A DNA stretch of 37,169 nt from UBA8886 sp002731655 (GTDB lineage: Archaea > Thermoplasmatota > Poseidoniia > MGIII > CG-Epi1), in assembly GCA_030754655.1 (NCBI GenBank), contig JASLZX010000011.1:1-37169 (forward strand), given 5' to 3'. The notes below the pieces were generated by a model that saw only the letters and a program-made list of their open reading frames with translations, ran no database searches and was not told the origin of the DNA. Positions 15,235-22,286 of the stretch are shown here, in pieces (position 1 is the first letter of the stretch; every line of letters starts with the position of its first letter). Position numbers and translations under genes: made by a program.

Positions 15235-16014
15235 CTAGTGCGCGTCGACGTGCGCCTCAAGGTCGTCGCCGCCGGCGAAGGCACTCTGCACGAGTGAATA
15301 GAGCTCGTCCATCCCTTCACCCTCGCGCGCCGAGACCGTCACCAGCTGGCTCTCGAGCGCCAGCGTCTGCAGCACCCGCAGCAGCTCGCCCGAGAGGATG
15401 GCATCCATCCCCTCGCCGGGCGGCATGTCGCTGCGCAGCACCTCGAGGTCGGCAGCCCAGTCGAGGATGCGGTCCACTTCCTCGGGCTCGAGCAAATCGG
15501 ATTTCGTCAGGACGGGGAACATCGGCACCGGGAAGCGCAGGTGCGCAGCTGCTGCGAGCAGCAGCTGCGTCACAAAACCAGCGGGAGTGCGCGACAGCAG
15601 CGGGTCGAAGAGCATCACCAGCCCAGTGCGCGATGAGAGACCATCGACGAAAACGCGCGGCGCCTCGCGGTAGAGGAACAGCTCAGTCTGTCCCGGGGAA
15701 TCGACCATGACGTAGTCGCAGTTGAGCGCCTCAATTTCTTTCTGTAGCCACTCCAGCTCGACCGCTAGCAGGTCGGCACAGACGACCTGCGCCCCGTTGG
15801 GTCCGAGGCCGTATTCGGCCATCACGTCGCGCAGCGTCAGCCGCTCGCGCACGTCGATATCGGGGGCGTAGGGTATCGTCTCGGCGCCCGGGTCGAGGTT
15901 GACGGCGATGGGGTCGAAACGCTGGAGCGTGAGCCACTCCTTGAGCGTCGCAACCAGCGTCGACTTTCCCGCCCCAGCCGGGCCGACGAAGAAGAGCAGC
16001 GCCGTGTGCGCCAT
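15235..16014 (-). CDS. GPN-loop GTPase
   Basis: This GPN-family P-loop GTPase (XAB1/Npa3 relatives) has 259 residues. Walker A is GPAGAGKST (11-19), the defining Gly-Pro-Asn is at 71-73, and VDSPGQTELF is the switch II region. LTKSDLL supplies the guanine-specificity motif. GPN GTPases are homodimers; the eukaryotic ones assemble RNA polymerase II, while the archaeal role is unsettled. The ATG overlaps the stop of the upstream giant surface protein (TGATG), an unexpected pairing for a cytoplasmic assembly factor. Confidence 0.92.
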   Translation of the reverse strand: MAHTALLFFVGPAGAGKSTLVATLKEWLTLQRFDPIAVNLDPGAETIPYAPDIDVRERLTLRDVMAEYGLGPNGAQVVCADLLAVELEWLQKEIEALNCDYVMVDSPGQTELFLYREAPRVFVDGLSSRTGLVMLFDPLLSRTPAGFVTQLLLAAAAHLRFPVPMFPVLTKSDLLEPEEVDRILDWAADLEVLRSDMPPGEGMDAILSGELLRVLQTLALESQLVTVSAREGEGMDELYSLVQSAFAGGDDLEAHVDAH

Positions 16015-18869
16015 CAGCGACGACGTCGCAGGAGGGCTACCGTACCGAGCAGCGAAAGCGCTGCCAGTCCCGAGATAGAGGGGATTCCGAAGAGTCCGCC
16101 GCCTTCCTCGTCACCGTTGTCGGTGCCGCCGGTGCTGACGTCGCCGAACTCCTCCACGTCGGAGGCGTAGACGTTGTTAATCTCGTCGATTTCGCGCACC
16201 TTGTTGTTGGGGTCAACCTCAGCGACGAAGATGAACTCGCCCTTCTCGCGCGCCCAGGTGAAAGTGAGTGACCAGCTGCTGCCACGCGACAGCCCACCGT
16301 TGATGGTCTTGGTTCCAAGATTCTCGCGCGGTACCGCGGCGTCGCTGTCGGCAGCGTAGTCATCCCAGTCATACACCTTGAGCGAGACTTCGACGTCCCA
16401 GAGGGTCGACTGCTCGCCCTGCGGGAACGCGACGTCGACTATTATCTGCACCGAGCTGGCGGTATCCTTGACCGACATCTTTTCGATGAGCAGGTCGGTC
16501 GTCAGTTTCTCGATGTTGGCAGTGGTCGTCGCGGCGTTGTTGTCCTCATCGGTATCGATCACGGCAAAAACCTCGATCGTGATTGTGTAATTGTCGCTGC
16601 GGTCCTTGTCGGGCACCCAATTGAGCATGATGCTGGCGTTGGAGTTTGCCGCTGTCAGGTTGACGAACGCCATGTTCGGCCACACTTCGTGGTCGCTGGC
16701 CGAAATCAGGAAATTCTCACCAGCCTCGAGCTGGAGAACGTCGCCCCAGCCACCGGTTCCCTCCACGGTCACGCGGAAGAAGAGGTATTGCCAGCCCGAA
16801 GCCGGGAGGTTGTTGAAACCAATCTCGAAGCTGAGAGGATGATTCTTGCCCGAAAGGCCATCGGTAGTCGTGACATTCTGCACCCAGCCGTCGATGCTCG
16901 TCACGGCCGGGAGGATATCGTACGCCTCGTTGTTGCTCTCGTCCATCTCGTTGATGTCGTCAGCCGCGTCAGCTTCGGCCACTACTTTGTAGGTGCCGAG
17001 GTCAGTGAAGATGTAGCCAATCGAGACATTGGCTGACTCGCCAATCGCCAGAGCAATTCCAACCGCGGTCGTGCCAATCACGGACTGGGACGGAGCCGCA
17101 GTACTGAAGGTAACCTCGAAGTCAGCCCCTTCGCCCGGACTCATGTCGCGCAGTCCAATGTTGCTGACGACGGCGGTGATGGTGCTGGCGACGCCGACCG
17201 CGGCGCTGCCGTCCTCGTCGACCGGCGTGATTACCACGTCGCTGACAATCAGGTCAGGGAGCTTTTCCCTCACGTTAATCGAGAGGTCGTTGCGCAGATT
17301 GTTAGTCTCGTCCCACTCATCAATCTCGTTGCCGGGGTCGACCATGACCTCCAGCGTGTAGTCACCGATACAGGCGCTACCGCCGCAGTTGAGCGGAATA
17401 TCCCACTCGAAGGTGAAGAAAATTGTGTCCGGGAAGGTTCCGACATCAAGCGGTCCGAGGGTGTAGGGGCCGTATTCCTGCAGCTCGGGGTCGGTGATGC
17501 GCAGCCGCACGTTGGTGTCGCGCGCCATCTTGTTTCCCAGTTCGCTCTGCTGGATATGGAGGTCGAGGTCGATGGTATCACCTGCGTATGCCTGACTAGG
17601 AGTCGAGACACCTGCGACCCGTAGGTCCGGCTTGCGCTCGATGACCTCAAGGTAGTCCTCATGGGCATCATACCAGGTAAGGTTGTTGTTGTCCTCGCGA
17701 GCCTCTTCAAGATTGTTGTCAGGGTCAATCACGATGCGTAGGTCCCAGTCGCCCGGGCCATCTTCGGGAATCGACCAGTTCAGCCCCAGCTCTTCCTCGG
17801 AACTAAAGGTCTGGCCGGCGCCAATCGTCACACGTAGGTCGCCAGTCGTGTTAACCTGCTGCCAGCCGCTGCCATCACACGGGCACTTTTCCACCTCAAG
17901 GTTGATTACGATAGCTGGTGGTCCCGCGGCACCCTCGCCGATGTTGGCCAGAGCGTAGATAACGGTTACCACTTCACCCGCTATCGCCTCAGGAGGACTT
18001 AGAGTTATAGATTCCTGAGCCGCCTCGTACCAAGTCAGGTCGGGCAAGGTGCAGTCACCGATACAGATTTCGTGGGTGTCCCGGTTATTGGAGAAATTGT
18101 TGTCCTCAGTGTTGTTTTCGTAGTAATCGGCAATTACAGTGAACTCATACCATCCATCATCGGTGTCCTGAGGAACCTGCCACTCAAACTCCATCATCTC
18201 ACCTCCTTCCTCACCCGGGGGTGGGGGCTGGATGTAGTCGTAGTGCAGTGGAGTGGGGTCAATCCAGTTCTGCGGTTCATCGCCTGCCTCCTCGAAGAAG
18301 AGACCGAGTGTTACCGGCGTGGCGGTGCTGACATTGCCGGAGTTGCCCATGCTGAAGCGGAGCAGCATCTGCTGGCCTGCCTGAGCTTCGGTGTCCTCAA
18401 TATCCAAATCGGCCCAGACGTCGGCAATGCCTATTTTCGGCTCGACGTTGAACCAGCCCTCGTACTCGTTGTTGTCCTCGTCGTCCTCACTGACGGTCTC
18501 GTCGTAGTCTACAATCGCGACAGGCATAGTCTCCCCCACGCTGTCAAAGGTGATGTTCAACGTCAGCGAGCCGGTCTCGCCGGCACCCATGTTAATGTAG
18601 TCCGAGATGGCCATCTGGTTGCCATCCTCGTCGTCGATACCGATTCGTACACCATTAGCGTCGGCGTCGCCACTGTTCTCCCACGCCAAGTAGACCTCAT
18701 AGAGCGTGTCAGCGCGTGGAGGTGGACTTCCAGCAGGCTCGTAAAAATCACTGAGCCAGAGGTCTGGTCCCGGATTGCCCGCGGCGGTTGGGAAAACCAG
18801 CAGTCCTGAAAGCAGTAGCGCTCCTGCAAGAAGGAACGAAGCGAGCTTGTTACCATTGTTGGATTCCAT
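16014..18869 (-). CDS. Giant CARDB-repeat surface protein with sortase-type tail
   Basis: This exported protein of about 951 residues has a signal peptide (LASFLLAGALLLSGLLVFPTA). It then carries at least six CARDB-like beta domains, each with a PDL-type start and a DPxNxxxExxExNN ending (for example the DNNNL and ETNNLRN segments), a spacing typical of archaeal adhesins. The domains are Asp/Glu-rich, as expected for calcium binding. The tail is a Gly/Asp/Glu linker, then GIPSISG, a hydrophobic helix and RRRR, like archaeosortase substrates. ATG 18869 has a Shine-Dalgarno (GGGAG) 7-11 nt upstream; the GTG at 18890 lacks one. It is followed by a coupled GPN GTPase gene. Confidence 0.88.
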   Translation of the reverse strand: MESNNGNKLASFLLAGALLLSGLLVFPTAAGNPGPDLWLSDFYEPAGSPPPRADTLYEVYLAWENSGDADANGVRIGIDDEDGNQMAISDYINMGAGETGSLTLNITFDSVGETMPVAIVDYDETVSEDDEDNNEYEGWFNVEPKIGIADVWADLDIEDTEAQAGQQMLLRFSMGNSGNVSTATPVTLGLFFEEAGDEPQNWIDPTPLHYDYIQPPPPGEEGGEMMEFEWQVPQDTDDGWYEFTVIADYYENNTEDNNFSNNRDTHEICIGDCTLPDLTWYEAAQESITLSPPEAIAGEVVTVIYALANIGEGAAGPPAIVINLEVEKCPCDGSGWQQVNTTGDLRVTIGAGQTFSSEEELGLNWSIPEDGPGDWDLRIVIDPDNNLEEAREDNNNLTWYDAHEDYLEVIERKPDLRVAGVSTPSQAYAGDTIDLDLHIQQSELGNKMARDTNVRLRITDPELQEYGPYTLGPLDVGTFPDTIFFTFEWDIPLNCGGSACIGDYTLEVMVDPGNEIDEWDETNNLRNDLSINVREKLPDLIVSDVVITPVDEDGSAAVGVASTITAVVSNIGLRDMSPGEGADFEVTFSTAAPSQSVIGTTAVGIALAIGESANVSIGYIFTDLGTYKVVAEADAADDINEMDESNNEAYDILPAVTSIDGWVQNVTTTDGLSGKNHPLSFEIGFNNLPASGWQYLFFRVTVEGTGGWGDVLQLEAGENFLISASDHEVWPNMAFVNLTAANSNASIMLNWVPDKDRSDNYTITIEVFAVIDTDEDNNAATTTANIEKLTTDLLIEKMSVKDTASSVQIIVDVAFPQGEQSTLWDVEVSLKVYDWDDYAADSDAAVPRENLGTKTINGGLSRGSSWSLTFTWAREKGEFIFVAEVDPNNKVREIDEINNVYASDVEEFGDVSTGGTDNGDEEGGGLFGIPSISGLAALSLLGTVALLRRRR

Positions 18870-18901
18870 GTAATCTCCCTTCGCGCGCACGTTGCTGCTG
18901 C

Positions 18902-18908
18902 TTAATAA
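18902..18908 (-). promoter_or_regulatory. TATA box of the CARDB surface protein gene
   Basis: TTATTAA on the minus strand lies 33 nt before ATG 18869. With the GGGAG Shine-Dalgarno at about 18876-18880 this is a leadered promoter. A separate TATA for the divergent AIM24 cluster is 18 bases away. Confidence 0.5.
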
Positions 18909-18925
18909 GAGTGTTCACGACGGTC

Positions 18926-18931
18926 TTATAT
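18926..18931 (+). promoter_or_regulatory. TATA box of the AIM24 cluster
   Basis: TTATAT lies 22 nt before ATG 18954, the leaderless spacing. It would drive all three AIM24 genes and the uracil-DNA glycosylase. Confidence 0.55.
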
Positions 18932-18953
18932 TGGCCCCTCAAGTGGCGGGCGC

Positions 18954-19607
18954 ATGCGATTTGAGATTGAGGGAAATCCCGATTACGGCGAAGTTATCGT
19001 CGAGCTCGGCCCGGGCGAGGAGCTGCTGGCAGAGCCGGGGGCGATGTCGCGCATGTCGTCGAATATGGAGGCGCAGTCGAAACGGCTCGGCTCATTCTTC
19101 GGCGCCCTTATCCGCAAGATGTTCGGCGGCGAGTCCTTCTTCGTCGGCCGCTTCACCCACCCCGACGGCGGCAGCGTCACGATTGCGCCGCGGCTGCCCG
19201 GCACGGTAACGCACCGGCAGATGAACGGCGACAGCGTCTTCCTGACGGCGGGCGCGTTCCTCGCCTGCACGCCCGGGCTGACGGTCAAAGCGGAATTCGG
19301 CGGGTGGCGCGCGCTCTTCTCGGGCGAAGGCGCCTTCCTGGTCAAGGTTTCCGGCACGGGAGTGCTATTCTACAACGCCTACGGTGGCGTGGTCGAGCAG
19401 ACGGTCGCGGGCAAGTTCACGGTCGATACCGGCCATCTGGTCGCCTTCGAGCCGTCGCTGCAATACACCATCGGCGGGATGGGGAACCTGAAATCCACGT
19501 TCCTCTCGGGCGAGGGGCTGGTTATCAAGTTCCAAGGCAACGGCAAGGTATGGGTCCAGACGCGCACGCTCGACGGGCTGGCGGGCTGGCTCACCCCGAG
19601 GCTCTGA
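18954..19607 (+). CDS. AIM24/TIGR00266-family protein, copy 1
   Basis: This 217-residue protein is of the all-beta AIM24 (DUF124, TIGR00266) family. It shows the family pattern of an N-terminal PGEELLAEPGAM, GGESFFVGRFTHPDGG in the middle, a repeated SGEGAFLVKVSG hairpin and a C-terminal SGEGLVIKFQGNGKVWVQTR. No signal peptide or membrane segment is seen. The yeast member AIM24 sits in mitochondria and affects cristae organisation; the prokaryotic function is unknown. It is the first of three tandem paralogs, one base before the next ATG. Confidence 0.9.
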   Translation: MRFEIEGNPDYGEVIVELGPGEELLAEPGAMSRMSSNMEAQSKRLGSFFGALIRKMFGGESFFVGRFTHPDGGSVTIAPRLPGTVTHRQMNGDSVFLTAGAFLACTPGLTVKAEFGGWRALFSGEGAFLVKVSGTGVLFYNAYGGVVEQTVAGKFTVDTGHLVAFEPSLQYTIGGMGNLKSTFLSGEGLVIKFQGNGKVWVQTRTLDGLAGWLTPRL

Positions 19608-19608
19608 C

Positions 19609-20307
19609 ATGGATGTAAACGTAGCAAACCGAGGAGCTTTCGGCTCGGCGCTGGTGACGCTCCAGCCGGGCGAGGAGTTCGTCTCCGAGGCGGGAGCGAT
19701 GTATCGTGCCTCGGGCAACATGGAGATTGAAATTAAGTCGCGTAAGCGCGAGGGAAGCGGGCTCTGGGGCGCGCTTAAGGAGGGTGCCAAGGCAATGTTC
19801 GCGGGCGAATCCTTCTTCCTCTCGACCTACCGTGTCAAGGATAACCGGCCGGGCGAAGTCGGCCTCGCGCCGATACTGCAGGGCGAAGTTTCGTCGCTGA
19901 AGGTCGGCCCCGAAACGTGGATTTGCGCCGGCGGCTCATTCCTCGGCGCATCGAGCGGCGTCGAGCTGGACACGCAGTATCAAGGCTTGAAGAAAGGGAT
20001 GTTCTCCGGCGAGGGGCTGGTTTACGTCCGCGCCGCGGGGCAGGGCGAACTGCTGGTCAGCGCCTACGGCCGCATCTCGGAAGTTGAGGTGCGCGGCGGA
20101 ATCACGATTGACAACGGCCACATCGTCGCCTTTACCGAAGGGCTGGAGTATGATATCGGCAAGGCGGGCGGCTGGATTGCATCTGCCCTTTCCGGAGAGG
20201 GGCTGGTGCTGAAATTCCGCGGCAACGGCCGTATCCTGGTCCAGTCGCACGACCGTGACCGGCTCGGCAACGCACTGGGGCCACTGCTGCCCCCGAGGGA
20301 GGACTGA
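19609..20307 (+). CDS. AIM24/TIGR00266-family protein, copy 2
   Basis: This 232-residue paralog has the same landmarks: PGEEFVSEAGAMYRASGNME near the start, AGESFFLSTY in the middle, SGEGLVYVRAAG and C-terminal SGEGLVLKFRGNGRILVQS. It carries a short Lys/Arg-rich insert (about 43-48) that copy 1 lacks. The ATG follows the copy 1 stop by one base, and its stop overlaps the copy 3 start as TGATG. The copies are clearly divergent from each other, so this is an old triplication with likely specialised subunits, possibly forming a hetero-oligomer. Confidence 0.9.
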   Translation: MDVNVANRGAFGSALVTLQPGEEFVSEAGAMYRASGNMEIEIKSRKREGSGLWGALKEGAKAMFAGESFFLSTYRVKDNRPGEVGLAPILQGEVSSLKVGPETWICAGGSFLGASSGVELDTQYQGLKKGMFSGEGLVYVRAAGQGELLVSAYGRISEVEVRGGITIDNGHIVAFTEGLEYDIGKAGGWIASALSGEGLVLKFRGNGRILVQSHDRDRLGNALGPLLPPRED

Positions 20308-20978
20308 TGCGCCACCGCCTGATTTGCGGGCCGGGCTACGCCGCGGCCGAAATCGAGCTGTCGCCGGGTGAGGAACTGGTCGCCGAGGCGGGCGCGATGG
20401 CGTGGATGGACGACTCCATCGCAGTGCGCACGCAGGCGCGTGGCGGCATCCTGAAGGGGCTGGGGCGCATGATTACCGGCGAGAGCTTCTTCCAGAACAC
20501 CTACTACGCCGAAGGCGCGCCAGGAAAGATTGCGCTGGCGCCGGGCGTCCCGGGCGATATCGTGCCCTACGAAATGCGGGACGAGACGCTCATCATGGAG
20601 CGCGGAGCCTATCTAGGGCACAGTGGCGACATCGAGACTTCGGTGAGCTTCGAGGGCTTTACCGGCATGTTCGCCGAAGGGCTGCTGGCACTGCAAGTCC
20701 GAGGCACGGGGCTGCTCTTCTTCAACTCCTACGGCGACATCCAGGAAGTGGCGGTCGACGGCAACTACACCATCGACAGCGGCTACGCGGTCGCGTGGCA
20801 GTCGTCGCTCGACTACAGCATCGGCCGCACCGGCCGCTCCATCGGTGCGTTCCTGTTCGGCGACCAGCTCGTCAGCCGCTACACGGGCCGTGGCAAGCTC
20901 TGGGTCCAGACGCGCAGCCCGCGCACGCTCGCCAGCTGGGTTCATCCGTTCCGGCGGGTAAAGAGCGACAACCAGTGA
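20307..20978 (+). CDS. AIM24/TIGR00266-family protein, copy 3
   Basis: This 223-residue third paralog has PGEELVAEAGAMAWMDDSI at the start, ITGESFFQNTYYAEG in the middle, the LQVRGTGLLFFNSYGD hairpin and C-terminal SRYTGRGKLWVQTRSPRTL. Compared with copies 1 and 2, the SGEGLV hairpins are replaced by FAEGLLAL and FGDQLVS, so the repeated Gly-Glu-Gly turns are lost. The stop overlaps the start of the uracil-DNA glycosylase (TGATG). Function unknown; co-translation with copies 1 and 2 argues for a complex. Confidence 0.9.
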   Translation: MRHRLICGPGYAAAEIELSPGEELVAEAGAMAWMDDSIAVRTQARGGILKGLGRMITGESFFQNTYYAEGAPGKIALAPGVPGDIVPYEMRDETLIMERGAYLGHSGDIETSVSFEGFTGMFAEGLLALQVRGTGLLFFNSYGDIQEVAVDGNYTIDSGYAVAWQSSLDYSIGRTGRSIGAFLFGDQLVSRYTGRGKLWVQTRSPRTLASWVHPFRRVKSDNQ

Positions 20979-21631
20979 TGGGGACGCTGGCGAACGACAT
21001 CATCGGCTGCCGCGCCTGCCCGCGACTCGTCGCCTACGCCGCGGAAGTTCGCGAGAGCGGTCGCAAGCCCGGCTTCGCGCGCGACGACTACTGGTGCCGG
21101 CCGGTGCCGTCGTTCGGCGGCCGCGACGCGTGGCTGCTCATCGTCGGACTGGCGCCTGGCACCCACGGCGCGGGGCGCACCGGACGGCCGTTCACCGGCG
21201 ACTACGCCGGCGACCTGCTCTACCGTGCCCTGTGGGAGCAGGAGTGGAGCAGCGGTCCGGAATCGCGCTCGCGGGACGACCCGCTCGCGCTCGACGGCGT
21301 GCGTATCGCCAACGCGCTGCGCTGCGCGCCACCACAGAACAAGCCGACCGGTGACGAGCTGAAGCGCTGCCGGCCTTTCCTCGAGCGAGAGCTGGCGCTG
21401 CTGCCGCAGCTCGAAACCGTGCTGGCGCTGGGGGGCGTGGCGCACCGGCAAGTCATCACAACCGTCGGGGGGCGACAGGTTGACCACAAGTTCGGGCACG
21501 GCGCGCGCCACGCGCTGCCGGGAGTCGAGTGGGAGCTGGTCGACAGCTACCACCCCAGCCGCTACAACCTGAACACACGGCGGCTCACAGCAGAGCAATT
21601 CACGGAAGTTTTGTCGTCCCTCCGTGACTGA
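20978..21631 (+). CDS. udgB: Family 5 uracil-DNA glycosylase (UdgB)
   Basis: This enzyme removes uracil and other deaminated bases from DNA. The 217-residue protein has four cysteines placed for a 4Fe-4S cluster (Cys11, Cys14, Cys40, Cys116). Motif A is GLAPGTHGAGRTGRPFTGD, in which the usual catalytic Asp/Asn is absent, the hallmark of family 5, and motif B is HPSRYN near 192. The start ATG 20978 overlaps the stop of AIM24 copy 3; the longer in-frame reading back to 20402 lies inside that gene and is a shadow. Its place in an AIM24 transcript looks like operon packing rather than shared function. Confidence 0.93.
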   Translation: MGTLANDIIGCRACPRLVAYAAEVRESGRKPGFARDDYWCRPVPSFGGRDAWLLIVGLAPGTHGAGRTGRPFTGDYAGDLLYRALWEQEWSSGPESRSRDDPLALDGVRIANALRCAPPQNKPTGDELKRCRPFLERELALLPQLETVLALGGVAHRQVITTVGGRQVDHKFGHGARHALPGVEWELVDSYHPSRYNLNTRRLTAEQFTEVLSSLRD

Positions 21632-21639
21632 TATTAATA
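21632..21639 (+). promoter_or_regulatory. TATA box of the ECF-S-like membrane protein gene
   Basis: TATTAATA starts at the base after the udgB stop and ends 22 nt before ATG 21661. Confidence 0.5.
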
Positions 21640-21660
21640 GCGCCCGGCCTGCGCCCCGCA

Positions 21661-22233
21661 ATGGAACGCAGCCGGCTGCCGCTGCCGCTCACCGCCGTCG
21701 TGCTATTGCTGCTCGGCGCGGGGGGGCGGATTGCGCTGAACGCGCACCCCAACGTCGAGACCGTAATGGTCGCGACCTTCCTGGCGGCGATGCTGCTGCC
21801 CTTCGCGTGGGCGGTCGCGGTGACGATGGGGATGATGCTGCTCTCCGACTGGTGGCTCGGCTATCTCTGGGGCTCGCCCATCATCGCGTTCACCTATTCG
21901 GGATTCCTGCTCGTCGCGCTCGCGTCGCGCCGCTGGCGCCCGCAGATTGGCGGGCAGCTCTCGCCCGGGCTGGCGATGCGCTTCGCCGGCGCGGGGGTCG
22001 TCTTCGCGGCGGTCTACGACGGCTGGACTAATTTCGGCGTCTTCTGGCTCTGGTGGGCACATACGCCGGGCAACCTGCTGGCGGTCTACACGCTCGGGCT
22101 GCCGTTCATACTCTATCATCTCCTGTCGAGCATTGTGACCTTCACCCTCGTCGGGCTCCCGCTCTGGGTCGCGCTGAGCGCCCCGGCCGGCGACGAGGCG
22201 GCGTTGCCCGCGGGCGACGCCGCACGCGACTGA
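21661..22233 (+). CDS. ECF-S-component-like integral membrane protein
   Basis: This 190-residue protein has about five to six membrane helices. The first helix leads into NAHPNVETVMVATFLAAMLLPF, then SDWWLGYLWGSP. The NxxxxxAxxxFAA...SDxxLG pattern resembles the DUF6580/ECF-transporter S-component group, which bind small molecules such as vitamins or metals for uptake. No ECF ATPase or T subunit is in the window, so the substrate and energy source cannot be told. The C-terminus is a short Ala/Asp-rich tail. It is transcribed from its own leaderless promoter. Confidence 0.65.
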   Translation: MERSRLPLPLTAVVLLLLGAGGRIALNAHPNVETVMVATFLAAMLLPFAWAVAVTMGMMLLSDWWLGYLWGSPIIAFTYSGFLLVALASRRWRPQIGGQLSPGLAMRFAGAGVVFAAVYDGWTNFGVFWLWWAHTPGNLLAVYTLGLPFILYHLLSSIVTFTLVGLPLWVALSAPAGDEAALPAGDAARD

Positions 22234-22257
22234 AGCGGGAGTGGCCGCCGGCTGACC

Positions 22258-22264
22258 TTTATAT
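22258..22264 (+). promoter_or_regulatory. TATA box of the clostripain-like protease gene
   Basis: TTTATAT lies 22 nt before ATG 22287, supporting that start over in-frame readings beginning at 22053. Confidence 0.6.
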
Positions 22265-22286
22265 CGCTCGTGGGGCAGGCAGGCTG

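Noticed and set aside
20402..20977. In-frame extension of the uracil-DNA glycosylase
   Set aside because: It runs through AIM24 copy 3 in another frame; UdgB normally starts at the cysteine-containing segment, and ATG 20978 overlaps the upstream stop.
22053..22286. Extension of the clostripain-like protease upstream of 22287
   Set aside because: It would overlap the membrane protein gene and place Arg-rich sequence before a perfect signal peptide; the TATA box at 22258 lies inside it.
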